From: Vulcanisaeta sp. JCM 16159
GTDB taxonomy: Archaea; Thermoproteota; Thermoprotei; Thermoproteales; Thermocladiaceae
Length of the DNA stretch: 64,000 nt
Assembly: GCF_001316265.1 (NCBI RefSeq)
Contig: NZ_BBDN01000002.1
Location: 1 to 64,000 of the forward strand
Direction of reading: 5' to 3'
Notes under the pieces: model-generated
The model's input: only the letters and a program-made list of their open reading frames with translations
Told to the model about the DNA's origin: nothing
The model's database searches: none
Translations under genes and position numbers: made by a program
Part shown: positions 48,610-58,922 of the stretch, piece after piece
Numbering within the stretch: position 1 is the first letter of the stretch
Layout of the letters: each line of letters starts with the position of its first letter

Positions 48610-48962
48610 ATAATCCTATAGATGTCGATGAATTTACTGTACCATTCATTGTATGCCTTTCTACTGACCGCGTGAAACTCAAATACCATGAGTGCTTCAT
48701 CACCAACCTCTTTAATGATATTCATGATCAATTCCACGTACTTATGCGGGTCATCACCATACACATCAGATATTATCAGGACATCAACGTCACTATCAGG
48801 CTTGAAGTTACTACGTACATAACTACCAATGAGCATTAATTCTGCATTGGGGTCGAGCCTGAGCACCACGTCTTTAATTCTGTCTAGGTAATAATCAATG
48901 TTACTGAGAATTCTATCCCTAATCCTCTTAACATCGATCAGCAAATCTACGAGAGTAGGCAT
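48606..48962 (-). CDS. MNT nucleotidyltransferase (HEPN-MNT type)
   Basis: Minimal nucleotidyltransferase of 118 residues. The signature LIGSYVRSNFKPDSDVDVLI carries the GS and DxD residues that bind nucleotide and metal. In HEPN-MNT toxin-antitoxin pairs the MNT partner inactivates the HEPN ribonuclease by adding AMP to it. Its expected HEPN partner upstream survives only as a fragment (48949-49067). The ATG at 48962 overlaps the end of that fragment, the usual coupled layout. Confidence 0.85.
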   Translation of the reverse strand: MPTLVDLLIDVKRIRDRILSNIDYYLDRIKDVVLRLDPNAELMLIGSYVRSNFKPDSDVDVLIISDVYGDDPHKYVELIMNIIKEVGDEALMVFEFHAVSRKAYNEWYSKFIDIYRII

Positions 48963-49067
48963 TTATCCACCTCATCGAACTCATGAGCTATATTAAGTGC
49001 TCTCTACGCATCATCCTTGCTAAACTTTGACTTAGGAAACTCATTACTCCGATTACTCAGTACCACA
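48949..49067 (-). pseudogene. HEPN-domain C-terminal fragment with in-frame TAG
   Basis: About 36 codons: SNEFPKSKFSKDDA, a TAG, then RALNIAHEFDEVDKCLLS and a stop that overlaps the MNT start. The pattern is the C-terminal helix of HEPN partners (acidic DDAxxAL, then a helix). The rest of the domain is missing. The TAG stands where a charged or Glu codon is expected. Confidence 0.5.
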
Positions 49068-49068
49068 C

Positions 49069-49834
49069 CTATTTAACTATGCCCTTTGGGAACCAACCAC
49101 TCTTAGTCCTGACCAAGCCCCTCTCCTCAATGTACCTCCTCACCCTATCCCTAATGTCATCAAAGATTCTTGAATCACCGCAAAGCACCTTACCATCAGT
49201 TACGGCATCGAGTATCACCATAGAACTCTCAAGAACCTCATTTAACCTACTCAATGGCAACCAAACCACCTGCCCAATATCCCTCACCTCAATCCTATAA
49301 TCACCAGTGGGTATAACAACCATCAAATCCCAATCACTCAACGGAGTATTATCACCCCTAGCCCTGGAACCAAATAAGACTACTACTAAGGACTTACGGC
49401 ACAACTCATCAAGCACCTCCCTAAACCTAACCTCCCTCTGCCTAGTAATCTCATTAAGTGCCTCCAACCACCTGCTGTACATAATCCCACACCACGTCCA
49501 TACACCTAACGGCCTCCTCAGCTCCCACCTCCTGTAATCGTTAATCCTGGCATCTGGGTAGCGCGCCTGGACGTAGTGTTGCTCAAGTAATTCAGCGCAC
49601 CTAGTAACTTCCTGAGGTGCCTCCTTACCCAGGATCTTCATTAGGTATTGAAGTAACTCAGATGTTGAGTGAGTGATTGGTCGTGAACCACCAATCTTAA
49701 TGAGCAATCCCTTGATCAATAGCTCAACGGACTGCTGGGCAAAAAAATGCAGCTGAGTCAAACCTGTTATTCGCTAAGTCCTCCCTCGCATAATCCCTAA
49801 ATCTCCTCGCTTTATTAAGCCATGGCTCCGCCAT
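49069..49834 (-). CDS. HEPN-MNT fusion protein, one frameshift
   Basis: One chain carries both halves of a HEPN-MNT pair. HEPN part: after MAEPWLNKARRFRDYAREDL and a run of seven T near 49745 that shifts the frame, FFAQQSVELLIKGLLIKIGG then AELLEQHYVQARYPDARIND. MNT part: VVVLFGSRARGDNTPLSDWD with the GS and DxD residues. The C-terminal region (RRYIEERGLVRTKSGWFPK) is basic. About 255 residues. In this layout the enzyme domain can modify its own HEPN domain. The RxxxxH of active HEPN is not clear here, so activity is uncertain. Confidence 0.8.
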
Positions 49835-49873
49835 TAAATTATGGGTAATGTATTATGAGGACGCTATTAAGGT

Positions 49874-51308
49874 TTATCTCGTCACCTTCGTCGACATTAT
49901 CATCACTATGAATGCCGTGATTGAGGCTATCACGAAGGATAGTACGAAGGATTCCTTACCAGGTACCTCATAGAATATGGGCATGCCATTTAGGTAGTAG
50001 GCGAGTAGTGGAGTCCTATAGGTGGTCTCTAGAGAACCCGCGATCACCGGGCCTAGCGTATTGCCCATGAGCCTCATGGCAGTGTTAGTGCCAGTCATTG
50101 TGGCCATCCTTTCCCTAGAAGCTGATGATATTAATAACGTTATCCTGGTCACGGTCATGCCGGCTATGCCCACCATGCTTATGATCATCACGATTATCGT
50201 GATCATTAACTCGTGTATGTAAACCGTGGCCGCCATCAGCAAGCCTCCAATTGCTGCTATTCCAGACGTTATGATTAACACCCTTCTATAACCGACGGCG
50301 TTCATTAGGATGCCGTATAATGGACCTGCAAAGAGCATTATTAAGGCTATGGGCGCCAGTGTGAGGCCTGTCCTTAGTATTGTCATGCCATAACCAATGG
50401 CTTAGGCAATTCAAACATATACACAAGGGCTTGGAATGACAGGAACATACCAAAGCCGGCGACGAAGGACGAGAGTAGGGGCACCGCTATGTTGGGGTTT
50501 GCGAAGTCGCCTATGTTTATTATTGGGTTCTGCGTGGACAGTTCATGATTAATAAATAGGAACAATATGGCCAACCCAAGTGCAATGCCAAGCCAGAAAT
50601 CCTCCGATAACCAACCCCAGGTCGGAGCTTCTGTGAATGAGTAACCAATTATTACGAAGGACATTGCCAATAGTGCCAGGCCTACATAATCAATGCTTTC
50701 GCTAACTCTTGCCTCGGACTCGGGTAATACCAAGTAGGCCATGAGTATTAGCACGGCTAGTATTGGCAATGCCGTCTCGTACGCGAACTGCCAGGAATAA
50801 TACTGGCTAGGTATGCGCCTATTGGTAATGCTACGGCAGCCCCAATCGCGAATGTTGATGCAATGATTCCCTGGGCAACAGGCCATTCCCTAGGCGGCAG
50901 TTTCTCCCTAAGCAATGTATAGCCAATAGGATTTATGCTAAGTCCAATTCCCTGAATGGTCCTGAGCATTATTAGGATTGGGTATGTCGGCGCCATGCTC
51001 GTGAAGAACACAGCAACAAAGTAGATAATCAATGTAATTAGCAATACCTTCTTTCTACCGTAACTATCAGCCAACTTACCAAGGATTGGTGCGAGGGCCA
51101 GACCAGCCAGCGTCTCCGAGGACAAGACCCACGAGACCTCTGACTCTGTTATGCCGTATTGCCTTTCTATGGTTGGTAGGGATGGCATGACAACCATCTC
51201 CACGTACATCGCAATTATCGATATAGACGCGAGAACGGCGAGGTATCTCAACGCATCGGAACTCAATCTAATGCCGCCAAGGTTTCTTAGCACGTAAACC
51301 GATATCAA
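49874..51308 (-). CDS. MFS transporter (DHA2-like drug exporter), two frameshifts
   Basis: Proton-driven efflux pump with 12-14 predicted helices. LGKLADSYGRKKVLLITLII is the family loop 2-3 motif (GxLaDrxGrkxxl). Shifts near 50803 and 50393 split it into three frames; they are bridged by YSWQFAYETALPILAVLILM and FELPKPLGYGMTILRTGLTL. The middle shift lies in the extended loop after helix 6. About 475 residues. It stands alone before VapBC. Confidence 0.85.
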
Positions 51309-51496
51309 TACTGATTAAAAATCTAACTCACGACCTTACCAAATGCCTCTTATCGGAGTCTCAGTTTCTTTATGTGTTCATGGCATTTAGTCATTTACTG
51401 CATCGCCACGGCTTAATGCAGTCCCGGTATTAGCACTAGGTAATCCATGCATGGTATACTAATAGGTTTATTAATTGGTATACCTACACCACCTTA

Positions 51497-51730
51497 ATGT
51501 CTAGTGTCGTTAGTTTTAAGGTTAGGAGGGAAATTAAGGAGAAGATGGAGAGGTTTAAGGACAGGGTTAACTGGGCTGAGGAGTTGAGGAGGTTTGTTGA
51601 GGAGAGGATTAGGGAGTTGGAGGCTGAGGAGAATATTAAGCGTGTCGTTGAGGAGCTCGAGAAGATACCAATAAGCGTTCCCAGGGGATTCTCGGTGAGT
51701 TCGGTGAGGGAGGACCGTAATAGTGATTGA
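51497..51730 (+). CDS. vapB: VapB-type antitoxin
   Basis: A 77-residue protein: MSSVVSFKVRREIKEKMERF gives the ribbon-helix-helix strand and helix of a DNA-binding antitoxin; RRFVEERIRELEAEENIKRV is the second helix, and the tail PRGFSVSSVREDRNSD wraps the toxin. It overlaps vapC by eight bases and should repress this promoter. Confidence 0.85.
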   Translation: MSSVVSFKVRREIKEKMERFKDRVNWAEELRRFVEERIRELEAEENIKRVVEELEKIPISVPRGFSVSSVREDRNSD

Positions 51731-52121
51731 TGCATCGGCATTAACGGCCTTCATACTTAAAGAACCTGGTTGGCAGTCATTAATTGGTTATTTCATGAAC
51801 TCGGTCTCTGTTGATCATGTAATTAAGGAGGTTATGAACGTAATTTGGAAGGTGCAAATTAGAGGGATTATTACTAAGGAGTACTCAATCAAGCTTCGTG
51901 ACATATTAATGTCGTTAATTAGCAAGAACATTATTATAGAGCCTGAGGAGAAGTACGTCGATAAGGCATTCACGATAGCGATGGATAATAGAATAACCAT
52001 ATACGACGCGTTATACGTAGCATTAGCAATAAGCAGGGGCTTACCTCTTTTAACGCTCGATAATAAACAGGGAGAGGTTGCGAGAAGGATAGGCATTAAT
52101 GTAGTGATGCCATTTCAATAA
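51723..52121 (+). CDS. vapC: VapC-type PIN-domain toxin
   Basis: A 132-residue ribonuclease toxin. MIDASALTAFILKEPGW gives the first acidic residue, VSVDHVIKEVMNVIWKV the Glu, ITIYDALYVALAISRGLPLL the DxxY pair, and LTLDNKQGEVARRIG the last Asp. All four active-site residues are present, so it should be active unless bound by VapB. Starts with GTG inside the vapB end. Confidence 0.88.
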   Translation: MIDASALTAFILKEPGWQSLIGYFMNSVSVDHVIKEVMNVIWKVQIRGIITKEYSIKLRDILMSLISKNIIIEPEEKYVDKAFTIAMDNRITIYDALYVALAISRGLPLLTLDNKQGEVARRIGINVVMPFQ

Positions 52122-53587
52122 TCACCTCCTTAGCTGCCTTATTGGTGGTATTGTATTTAAGTGCGTTATTTCGTCTGGTATCGCCTTATTAATGGCTATC
52201 TCCCTATATATGTAGGCCGAGGGCCTCCAGTACTGCTTCTTAGTGGCATAATCGACGTAGAGTAGGCCAAACCTCATGCTGAAGCCTGAGGCCCACTCGT
52301 AGTTGTCAGTCAACGACCAGTGCAGGTAACCCCTAACATCAACTCCATCACTCAGGGCCTATGCACTTGGTAAATGTGGCTGACTAGGTAATACGGCCTT
52401 AAGTAATCGGTCGAATCTGCAATCCCATTCTCAGTAACGTACATGGCAGGTGATACCTCCTCCAATACTTTGTCAATACATCGTACAAACCCTCTGGGTA
52501 GAACTCCCAGCCGAAGTCACTACATGGCCTATTGTCAGGGCTTACGGAGTTCCTTTCGCAGTAATGCCCATAACCAGGGACTATTGTATATGAATTATCG
52601 TTGGTGAGTTTAACCACGACCCTTGAATAATAATTAACGCCAATCCAATCAAGTTTATTCCTAAGATCTTCCCTGACCTCACCATATAAGTTACCGTGAA
52701 TGACCGCATCAAAGAATAACCATCTGGCGTCTCGTTCAGCCAATTCCACGGCTTTATCATCTTTATCTGTTAGTGGAGTGAAGGAGTTATTTGCGTATAT
52801 AAGTCCAACAGGTTTCTTACTAATTGACTTGATTGCATCATAAGCCTTGCATGAGCTTGAATTAAATTAATTAAGGCCTTCACCGCCAAGAGAGGACTTA
52901 GATAACCAGGTGGAAACCCCCACTTAACATTGATGTAACCATTCCAAGCAACCACATTCGGCTCATTCATTGTTGAATACATATCGACTAAATCATCAAG
53001 CTTCCAAGCCACGTAGGCTGCGAACCTCGCAAAGTTAATCGCCGTCTTAATATCGAGCCAACCAATGGGTCCAGAAAGATCACCTCTCCTGACCCTTATT
53101 GGGTCGTGAACCCACAGCGGTAACGGCCAGTGATAAAGGTTCAGTATGAAGAATATGTTCCTATTCTTCAAATCATTGAAGATCACCCTATAGTGTTCAA
53201 TGGCAGCCTTATTAGCCGCCTCATCGAGTCTCCTTAGGTCGCGTTCATCAACATCAACCTTGATTACCCTATCGTCAACTACTTCAACATTACCACTGGG
53301 AGGCTCCGGCATTGGTTTCGGGAATACCCTGGACCACTCAACATTGATCCTGGCAATGTCGAGCCCCATCCTAACGGCATTATCATGAAAAACCCTGTAT
53401 AGCTCCAATAGCCAGGCCCATTCTCTGGCAAGTCACCACTAACGAGACCAGACATTATGTTATCCCCATCATGAACCCAAACCCACCAATCACTATTTTG
53501 ATCCTCATCACCTGGAACACCCATCTCATGCTGAAAACCGGCCTGAGACCAGCCAAACCTGAAGCCTTTGGGAAATGATAGTGTCAC
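52122..53587 (-). CDS. GH1 beta-glycosidase (LacS-type), about four frameshifts
   Basis: Retaining beta-galactosidase/beta-glucosidase of family GH1, like the Sulfolobus enzyme. [19 protein letters not shown] at the N-terminus, [19 protein letters not shown] with the acid/base Glu, and [19 protein letters not shown] (nucleophile Glu, found by bridging a shift near 52455) are diagnostic; [19 protein letters not shown] completes the site. Other shifts lie near 53405, 52758 and 52360. About 488 residues, the normal length. The substrate cannot be set from sequence, but a role in glycan turnover fits the surroundings. Confidence 0.9.
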
Positions 53588-53738
53588 GTATCTAACTTAA
53601 TCTTGGATTATTTTTAGGAGTTACTATATTACTATGCAAGTAATTGCCTTGATAATTTTCAGGTTTTAACCATGAGTAGGGTTTGGTCTACGGGAAAACT
53701 GCGGTAATCATTAAATGATTAACAGGTAAGTTCTTCGT

Positions 53739-54515
53739 GTGGAGATAACGGCCTTAATTATCAGTACCACTAGGTCTAGGGTTCCATTGCTTAAGCACGC
53801 TATTTCTTCAGTGATAAACCAAACAAGGAAACCCGATGAATTAATCGTTGTTATGTCATATGAGGACAGGGAGATTAAGGACTTAGTTAATCCATACGGT
53901 TTTGTAATCCACAATGCAAGCACCAGGGTAGGCCCAATGTGGGTCAGGGGCATTGAGGAGTCGAGCGGTGACGTTATTGCGTTCCTTGACGATGATGATG
54001 AGTGGCTGCAGAATAAGCTTAGTCATGTAGATGAGGCATTCAGTAAAATTGCTGGGCTTGGTCTTTACCATAACCTATTTCAATTCATTGATACTAACGG
54101 GAACGAGCTACATTACCATGAATTACCTGCCTATTATCGCTCAATGATCCTTGAAAGAAGCGTCATTATTAGGGACAATGCCGACTTATACATGCGTTCC
54201 AGTGTCAATGATTGGCTAAATGCTAATTACTGGTCATTATTTTACAACACATCAAGCTTGTCAGTGATTAAGGACGCATTAGCCCGTAGGCTTGAACTCA
54301 TTGAAAGCATTAATCTATACTCAGATGCCCTATTCTTCATACTGGTACTAACTCAATGCTATGCCGTGCTTCATGACCCAATTATCCTAACCAGGTACAG
54401 AATTCATGGAGAACAAACATCAAGGAAAGTCCTAAATGGCGAACTTATGGGCATGGCCGCTAAAGACCACGAATTATTTAATAGAGTAATTAAGGAATAC
54501 AATACCTGTAGGTAA
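53739..54515 (+). CDS. glycosyltransferase family 2
   Basis: Intact 258-residue GT-A protein. ITALIISTTRSRVPLLKHAI and SSVINQTRKPDELIVVMSYE form the nucleotide-binding region, and GDVIAFLDDDDEWLQNKLSH the DxD metal site. The C-terminal half ends with TRYRIHGEQTSRKVL, the usual acceptor-side segment. Starts with GTG at 53739. It is outside the main glycan island, between the GH1 gene and a surface protein gene. Confidence 0.88.
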   Translation: MEITALIISTTRSRVPLLKHAISSVINQTRKPDELIVVMSYEDREIKDLVNPYGFVIHNASTRVGPMWVRGIEESSGDVIAFLDDDDEWLQNKLSHVDEAFSKIAGLGLYHNLFQFIDTNGNELHYHELPAYYRSMILERSVIIRDNADLYMRSSVNDWLNANYWSLFYNTSSLSVIKDALARRLELIESINLYSDALFFILVLTQCYAVLHDPIILTRYRIHGEQTSRKVLNGELMGMAAKDHELFNRVIKEYNTCR

Positions 54516-54546
54516 TCTACGGATGCCGAGTTAGCACATAACGTAA

Positions 54547-54557
54547 TGCTTATATAC
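54547..54557 (+). promoter_or_regulatory. TATA box for the 54581 gene
   Basis: tgcttatatac ends 23 bases before the GTG at 54581, which supports that start and a leaderless transcript. Confidence 0.5.
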
Positions 54558-54580
54558 ATTAGTACTATCGTGTCATAATC

Positions 54581-55102
54581 GTGATCAACAAGAATGAATT
54601 CACTAAATACGTAGTTATAACAATACTAATGGCGATAACCATAGTATCGATAACGTCACTAGCATCACAAAACACAACACAGGTAAATGTAACAATCCAG
54701 GGTGTAGGTCCTTTACGCAATGCCTCAATTACGTACATGGAGTTTGTCCAGTCATATACGACCCAGATGCTCCATGCCTACGGCACAACTACCACAAATA
54801 ATGAGGGTATTGCCGTAATTCCACAACCACCACCTCCATTACCAGGTAAGGGGGATATTATCACTATCACGATTAACGCGACAATAAATGGAGAAACCAT
54901 CTTCAAAACATACAATTTTTACTTAACAAACGAGAACTTCACAAACCAAATAAACATAACAATACCAATGCCTAAAACAAATAGCCCGACAGGCAATACC
55001 AATTATGGCAATCAGAGCATGTTCTTGATAACCGTAATTATAGTAATAATTGTCGTGTTGGTAGCGATAATAATTATATTAATGAGAAGATCGAGGCAAT
55101 AA
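54581..55102 (+). CDS. secreted, membrane-anchored Thr-rich protein
   Basis: A 173-residue protein with an N-terminal signal-like helix (YVVITILMAITIVSITSLAS), an outside Thr/Asn-rich beta-like domain with several N-x-T/S sequons and a Pro run (PQPPPPLPG), and a C-terminal anchor (FLITVIIVIIVVLVAIIIIL) followed by RRSRQ. It is probably a glycosylated surface protein. No family recognised. Confidence 0.65.
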   Translation: MINKNEFTKYVVITILMAITIVSITSLASQNTTQVNVTIQGVGPLRNASITYMEFVQSYTTQMLHAYGTTTTNNEGIAVIPQPPPPLPGKGDIITITINATINGETIFKTYNFYLTNENFTNQINITIPMPKTNSPTGNTNYGNQSMFLITVIIVIIVVLVAIIIILMRRSRQ

Positions 55103-55224
55103 ATGATGCGTAACTATAAGATTCAAATTAAAAATATCAATTTTCTTTATTTAATTCCTCTGTCCAGGTACTACTTATGGAAATACCACCTCACTTCTCG
55201 CCTCCCTTGTTGTAGGCCTTGGCA

Positions 55225-56062
55225 CTATTGGATATGCAAATACTCAATCCCAGGCCTATTCGCCCTGGCCTGTGGGTATAGCGTCATTAATTCATAAACC
55301 TCAGGCGGCACATCGGTCGATACCTTAAGCCCCATTTCCCTTAGCTGCTCCACGGTTATTGGGTAATCATGAGTGTAATAACCACTCACAAGCTTATCAG
55401 CTATTTGCTGCGCCCTTTCATCACCAACCTTATCCCTTATTAACTCAATGACCAGCTCCTTCACCTGGCGAATAGCTTATCAGCCATGTCCGCAAGTATT
55501 AATGTTTGGTCATCAACTTATCCCTACCCTTAATCTCAACTGCCCTAAGTATTGATGGCGCGGGTAAGTAGGTTCCACCAGGTCCGCCTAGCTGTGGGTC
55601 TAATGGTCCAAGTACTGCGTTTGGGTCCATTATTATTTCATCAGCTGCCAGGGCAATTAATGTGCCTCCGCTCATGGCGTAGTGAGGTATTACTACGACC
55701 TTCTTAGCCGGATGTGACTTAAGGGCTTTGGCGATTTGTGATGCCGCAAGTACGAGACCACCCGGTGTGTGTAGTATGAGCATTATTGGCATGTTGGGTG
55801 GGGTCGTCCTGATAGCCCTTATAATGGCCTCCGAATCCTCAATATCTATGTACCTATAAATTGGGACGCCGAGCAAACCAATCCTCTCCTGCCTGTGTAT
55901 CATAGTTATTACCCTAGATCCATACTTACGCTCCATCAATGCAATGAGCCTCAATCTCGTATGCTGTAACGACCTCATTGATAGCCACGGTGATAACATC
56001 GCTATGAAGAGGAGTACCCAAAAGAGATAACCAAGTATGTCGGTGTATATATCGAGTATCAT
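55225..56062 (-). CDS. SDH-type membrane serine protease (SppA/ClpP clan), one frameshift
   Basis: Membrane-anchored protease-like protein of the SDH proteinase/COG0616 group. After one helix (ILGYLFWVLLFIAMLSPWL) the ClpP-like domain shows RQERIGLLGVPIYRYIDIED, LILHTPGGLVLAASQIAKAL and HYAMSGGTLIALAADEIIMD, where the Ser in SGGT is the nucleophile; PNAVLGPLDPQLGG follows. A shift near 55515 leads to the C-terminal helical end (MADKAIRQVKELVIELIRD). Start ATG at 56062 or the upstream ATG at 56110. Possible role in degrading signal peptides or membrane proteins. Confidence 0.85.
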
Positions 56063-56170
56063 CATAAAAATACTATTGATGATTATTAAAAATGTTACTA
56101 GGCATTTCATGGCAATAGTGATATAATATTTTTAATTTAATTCTAATTACTAATCTACGGGATCTACCAA

Positions 56171-57239
56171 ATGGGTAAGTACTCATTGATGATGGGTAGT
56201 GAGGCCCTGGTCCGTGGCGCCATTTACGCAGGCGTTAGATTTTATGCAGGCTACCCAATAACACCAGCAACCGAAATTGCTGAGTACATGTCCCAGTTAT
56301 TGCCGAGGGTTGGCGGTATCTTTGTGCAGACCGAGGATGAATTGGCAGCCATAAACATGGCAATAGGCGCCTCCGTGGCAGATTGGAAAGCCATGGTCGC
56401 AACTAGTGGGCCGGGCTTCTCACTCATGCAAGAGGGTATTGGACATGCTATTAATGCCGAGGTACCGTTATTAATCGTTGATGTCCAGAGGGGCGGTCCA
56501 TCGACTGGCCAACCAACGATGCCATCGCAGCAAGACGTCTTTCAGGCCAGGTATGGCTCTCACGGGTCCTACGAGATAATAGTCCTAAGTCCCGCCAATG
56601 TTCAGGAGTTGCTCTATTTAACAATAGATGCGATTAACTTATCAGAGCAATACCGCACACCGGTGATATTACTCACGGAGGAGGTCACTGCGCACCTGTG
56701 GGAGAAGATCTACGTACCAGACCCTGGAGAATACCCGGTGCTACCCCACGTCACACCACCTACGCATGGTGATGAGGAGGTTCCTACTCGAAAGTCAGCT
56801 TCATGATGAGAGGGGCTATAACGTGGCCAATGATCCTGAACTATCGGCTAAGGCATTGTGGCGATTGATAAGGAAGATTAGGGATGATGTGGATAAGATA
56901 TCGAGAATCGAGGTTAAATATGTGGAGGATGATCCCGAGGTCTTTATAGCGTCCTACGGATGTACTGCGAGGTCGGCATTGGCGGCCGTTAAGATGCTTC
57001 GGCGGGATGGCTATAAAGTCGGCTTTCTACGGCTTGTGACTCTCTGGCCATTCCCAGAAAACGCCATTAAAAACGCCATGAGGGGTGCGAATACGGTCAT
57101 TGTGCCTGAGATGAATGCTGGTTATATGGCCAACGAGTTCAGGATGCTCGGCTTAAGTGCTGTGCCTATTCCAAAGCTTGGTGGTAAAATGCCGACGCCA
57201 GAGGAAATATACAATGTCGCCAGGGGTGTTACCTCATGA
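56171..57239 (+). CDS. korA: 2-oxoacid:ferredoxin oxidoreductase alpha subunit, one frameshift
   Basis: Alpha subunit of a TPP enzyme that oxidatively decarboxylates a 2-oxoacid to an acyl-CoA and reduces ferredoxin. GYPITPATEIAEYMSQLLPR is the pyrimidine-binding YPITP motif, and MVATSGPGFSLMQEGIGHAI the following conserved segment. A shift near 56770 (in gtgatgaggaggttcc) separates the C-terminal third, VFIASYGCTARSALAAVKML to VPEMNAGYMANEF. The substrate, 2-oxoglutarate or another, is not settled by sequence. It starts the cluster korA-korB-(small)-ferredoxin-korC. Confidence 0.9.
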
Positions 57240-57887
57240 ACCCACTCATTCAGAAGTACCTACGCAGTGAGTATACCCAGGGTAGGAGGAGGACTATATT
57301 CTGCCTGGCTGTGGCAATGGCATAATACTTGGATACTTCATTAGGGCGATCGATGAGTTAAAGCGGGAGGGTAGGTTTGATGATTCCAAGCTATACATAG
57401 TGACGGGCATTGGGTGTTCAGGTAATATACCAGTACCGCTTAAGTACAACATCGTGCGCGCACTCCATGGTAGGGCATTATCTGTTGCCACGGGTATAAA
57501 GCTCGTAAGGCCCGATAGCGAGGTCGTGATATTTGCCGGTGATGGTGACTTACTATCGATTGGAGGCAACCACTTAATACATACGATAAGGAGGAATGTC
57601 GGCATAAAGGTGATCCTCGTCAATAACATGCTCTACGGTATGACCGGAGGTCAGGTAGCCCCAACAACGCCCATGGAGGCTATAACCCACACAACACCCT
57701 ACGGTAACCCAGAACCACCACTTGACGCCTGCAGGTTAGCAGTATCACTTGGCGCCACGTACGTAGCAGGTGGGCAGTGCCACTAGCTAAGCAGTGCATT
57801 CAGTCAATTAAGGAGTTATTACTTCATAGGGGCTTCGGTCTACTTGAATGTCTATCCCAATGCCCTGTTTATCAGGCAGGTATGTAA
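57236..57887 (+). CDS. korB: 2-oxoacid:ferredoxin oxidoreductase beta subunit, two frameshifts
   Basis: TPP-binding beta subunit. After MNPLIQKYLRSEYTQG and a shift near 57304 the motif FCPGCGNGIILGYFIRAID appears (CPGCG cluster ligand and TPP site), then VTGIGCSGNIPVPLKYNIVR, VIFAGDGDLLSIGGNHLIHT and YGMTGGQVAPTTP, which bind Mg-TPP. A second shift near 57775 leads to VPLAKQCIQSIKELLLHRG and a stop at 57887. About 217 residues, slightly short for the family. The ATG overlaps the korA stop. Confidence 0.9.
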
Positions 57888-57913
57888 TTGGCATTGATAG
57901 GCCGTCAAGGATC

Positions 57914-58072
57914 ATGGATTACTTCCTAAAGATAACCGTGGTATCCAATGAGTCGAGGTATGGAGATAAAATAACCATTGGCAAGTTCGCGGATTACGAA
58001 AGACCAACCTATGAGGAAATTATGTGGAGTATGGTGAGTAAGGTGAGGGAGGATGGTGATCACGAGACGTAA
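57914..58072 (+). CDS. small unknown protein in the kor cluster
   Basis: Fifty-two codons from ATG 57914: MDYFLKITVVSNESRYGDKI, then TIGKFADYERPTYEEIMWSM. Acidic and basic, no cysteine. Its frame reads open upstream to 57848 without a start, so it could also be part of a longer product. It lies between korB and the ferredoxin gene and overlaps the latter. No family recognised; perhaps an assembly or regulatory subunit. Confidence 0.4.
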   Translation: MDYFLKITVVSNESRYGDKITIGKFADYERPTYEEIMWSMVSKVREDGDHET

Positions 58073-58301
58073 ATCAGTTGTGGTGAGGATTGATGTGGAT
58101 AAGTACCTATGCAAGGGCTGTTACATCTGTGTTGATAAGTGCCCAACGAAGGTCTTTGAGGTATCCAATATCGTTGGTGATTACGGGGCATTCTTACCCG
58201 TGGCTAAGTACGTGGATAGATGCGTTGACTGCGGAATCTGTGAGCTCTACTGCCCTGACTATGCAATAACAATTATCAGGGGTGGTGAGAGTGAGGCTTG
58301 A
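58053..58301 (+). CDS. korD: 2x[4Fe-4S] ferredoxin subunit
   Basis: Eighty-two residues. CKGCYICVDKCP and CVDCGICELYCPD are two complete CxxCxxCxxxC sets for [4Fe-4S] clusters. It passes electrons from the korB site to external ferredoxin. The ATG overlaps the small upstream gene, and the downstream gene overlaps its end, so the set is translationally coupled. Confidence 0.9.
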   Translation: MVITRRKSVVVRIDVDKYLCKGCYICVDKCPTKVFEVSNIVGDYGAFLPVAKYVDRCVDCGICELYCPDYAITIIRGGESEA

Positions 58302-58899
58302 GGTTAGGTTTGCCGGCTTTGGTGGTCAAGGCGTGATTACGGCTGGCAGGTTATTGGCATTAATCGTGATAGAGACCGACCCAAGCTTATACGTGGTCTA
58401 CAGCCCATCGTATGGCTTCCAAACCCGTGGCGGTGATGCTTTGTCAGACGTAATAATCAGTGATGAGGAGATAGACTACCCAAAGGCTAGAAAGTTAGAC
58501 CTGGCGTTCCTACTCACACAACCGGCATATAACAAGTACTGTGGCTATGTTAAGGATGATGGACTTATAGTCATTGATGATCACGTTGATAAGGGCGGTA
58601 AAACGCAATGTAGCGGTAAGAGATACCGTGAATTAAGCATAATAACTAATGCAAGGCTAATGGGCAGTGACGTCTTTGTGTCAGCAATAATCCTAGGCGC
58701 ATCAATAAACTACCTAAGCAACACCGAACTACTAAGGGGTAAGTTATCACTAGAGTACTCAAAAAGAGTGATTACTAACTACTTCAGGGAAACATTAATA
58801 AGTAGGAGGATGGGGATCGAAGAAATAATTAATAAGAATGTCAAAGCGATGGAGATCGGTTATAAAATGATGCAGACAAATTCGTTTAATTTTAAATAA
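58282..58899 (+). CDS. korC: 2-oxoacid:ferredoxin oxidoreductase gamma subunit
   Basis: Intact 205-residue POR-gamma type subunit. LEVRFAGFGGQGVITAGRLL is the opening motif (GGQG), and YSPSYGFQTRGGDALSDVII the CoA-binding-side segment. GTG at 58282 or 58288 starts it. It completes a four-subunit KorABCD-type complex with the genes at 56171-58301. Confidence 0.9.
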   Translation: MVRVRLEVRFAGFGGQGVITAGRLLALIVIETDPSLYVVYSPSYGFQTRGGDALSDVIISDEEIDYPKARKLDLAFLLTQPAYNKYCGYVKDDGLIVIDDHVDKGGKTQCSGKRYRELSIITNARLMGSDVFVSAIILGASINYLSNTELLRGKLSLEYSKRVITNYFRETLISRRMGIEEIINKNVKAMEIGYKMMQTNSFNFK

Positions 58900-58922
58900 G
58901 CCCAAGCTTATTTGCATAAATA

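Noticed and set aside
57848-57913. Longer start for the small gene in the kor cluster
   Set aside because: The bases are the end of korB in another frame (LECLSQCPVYQAGM), so the extension is a shadow.
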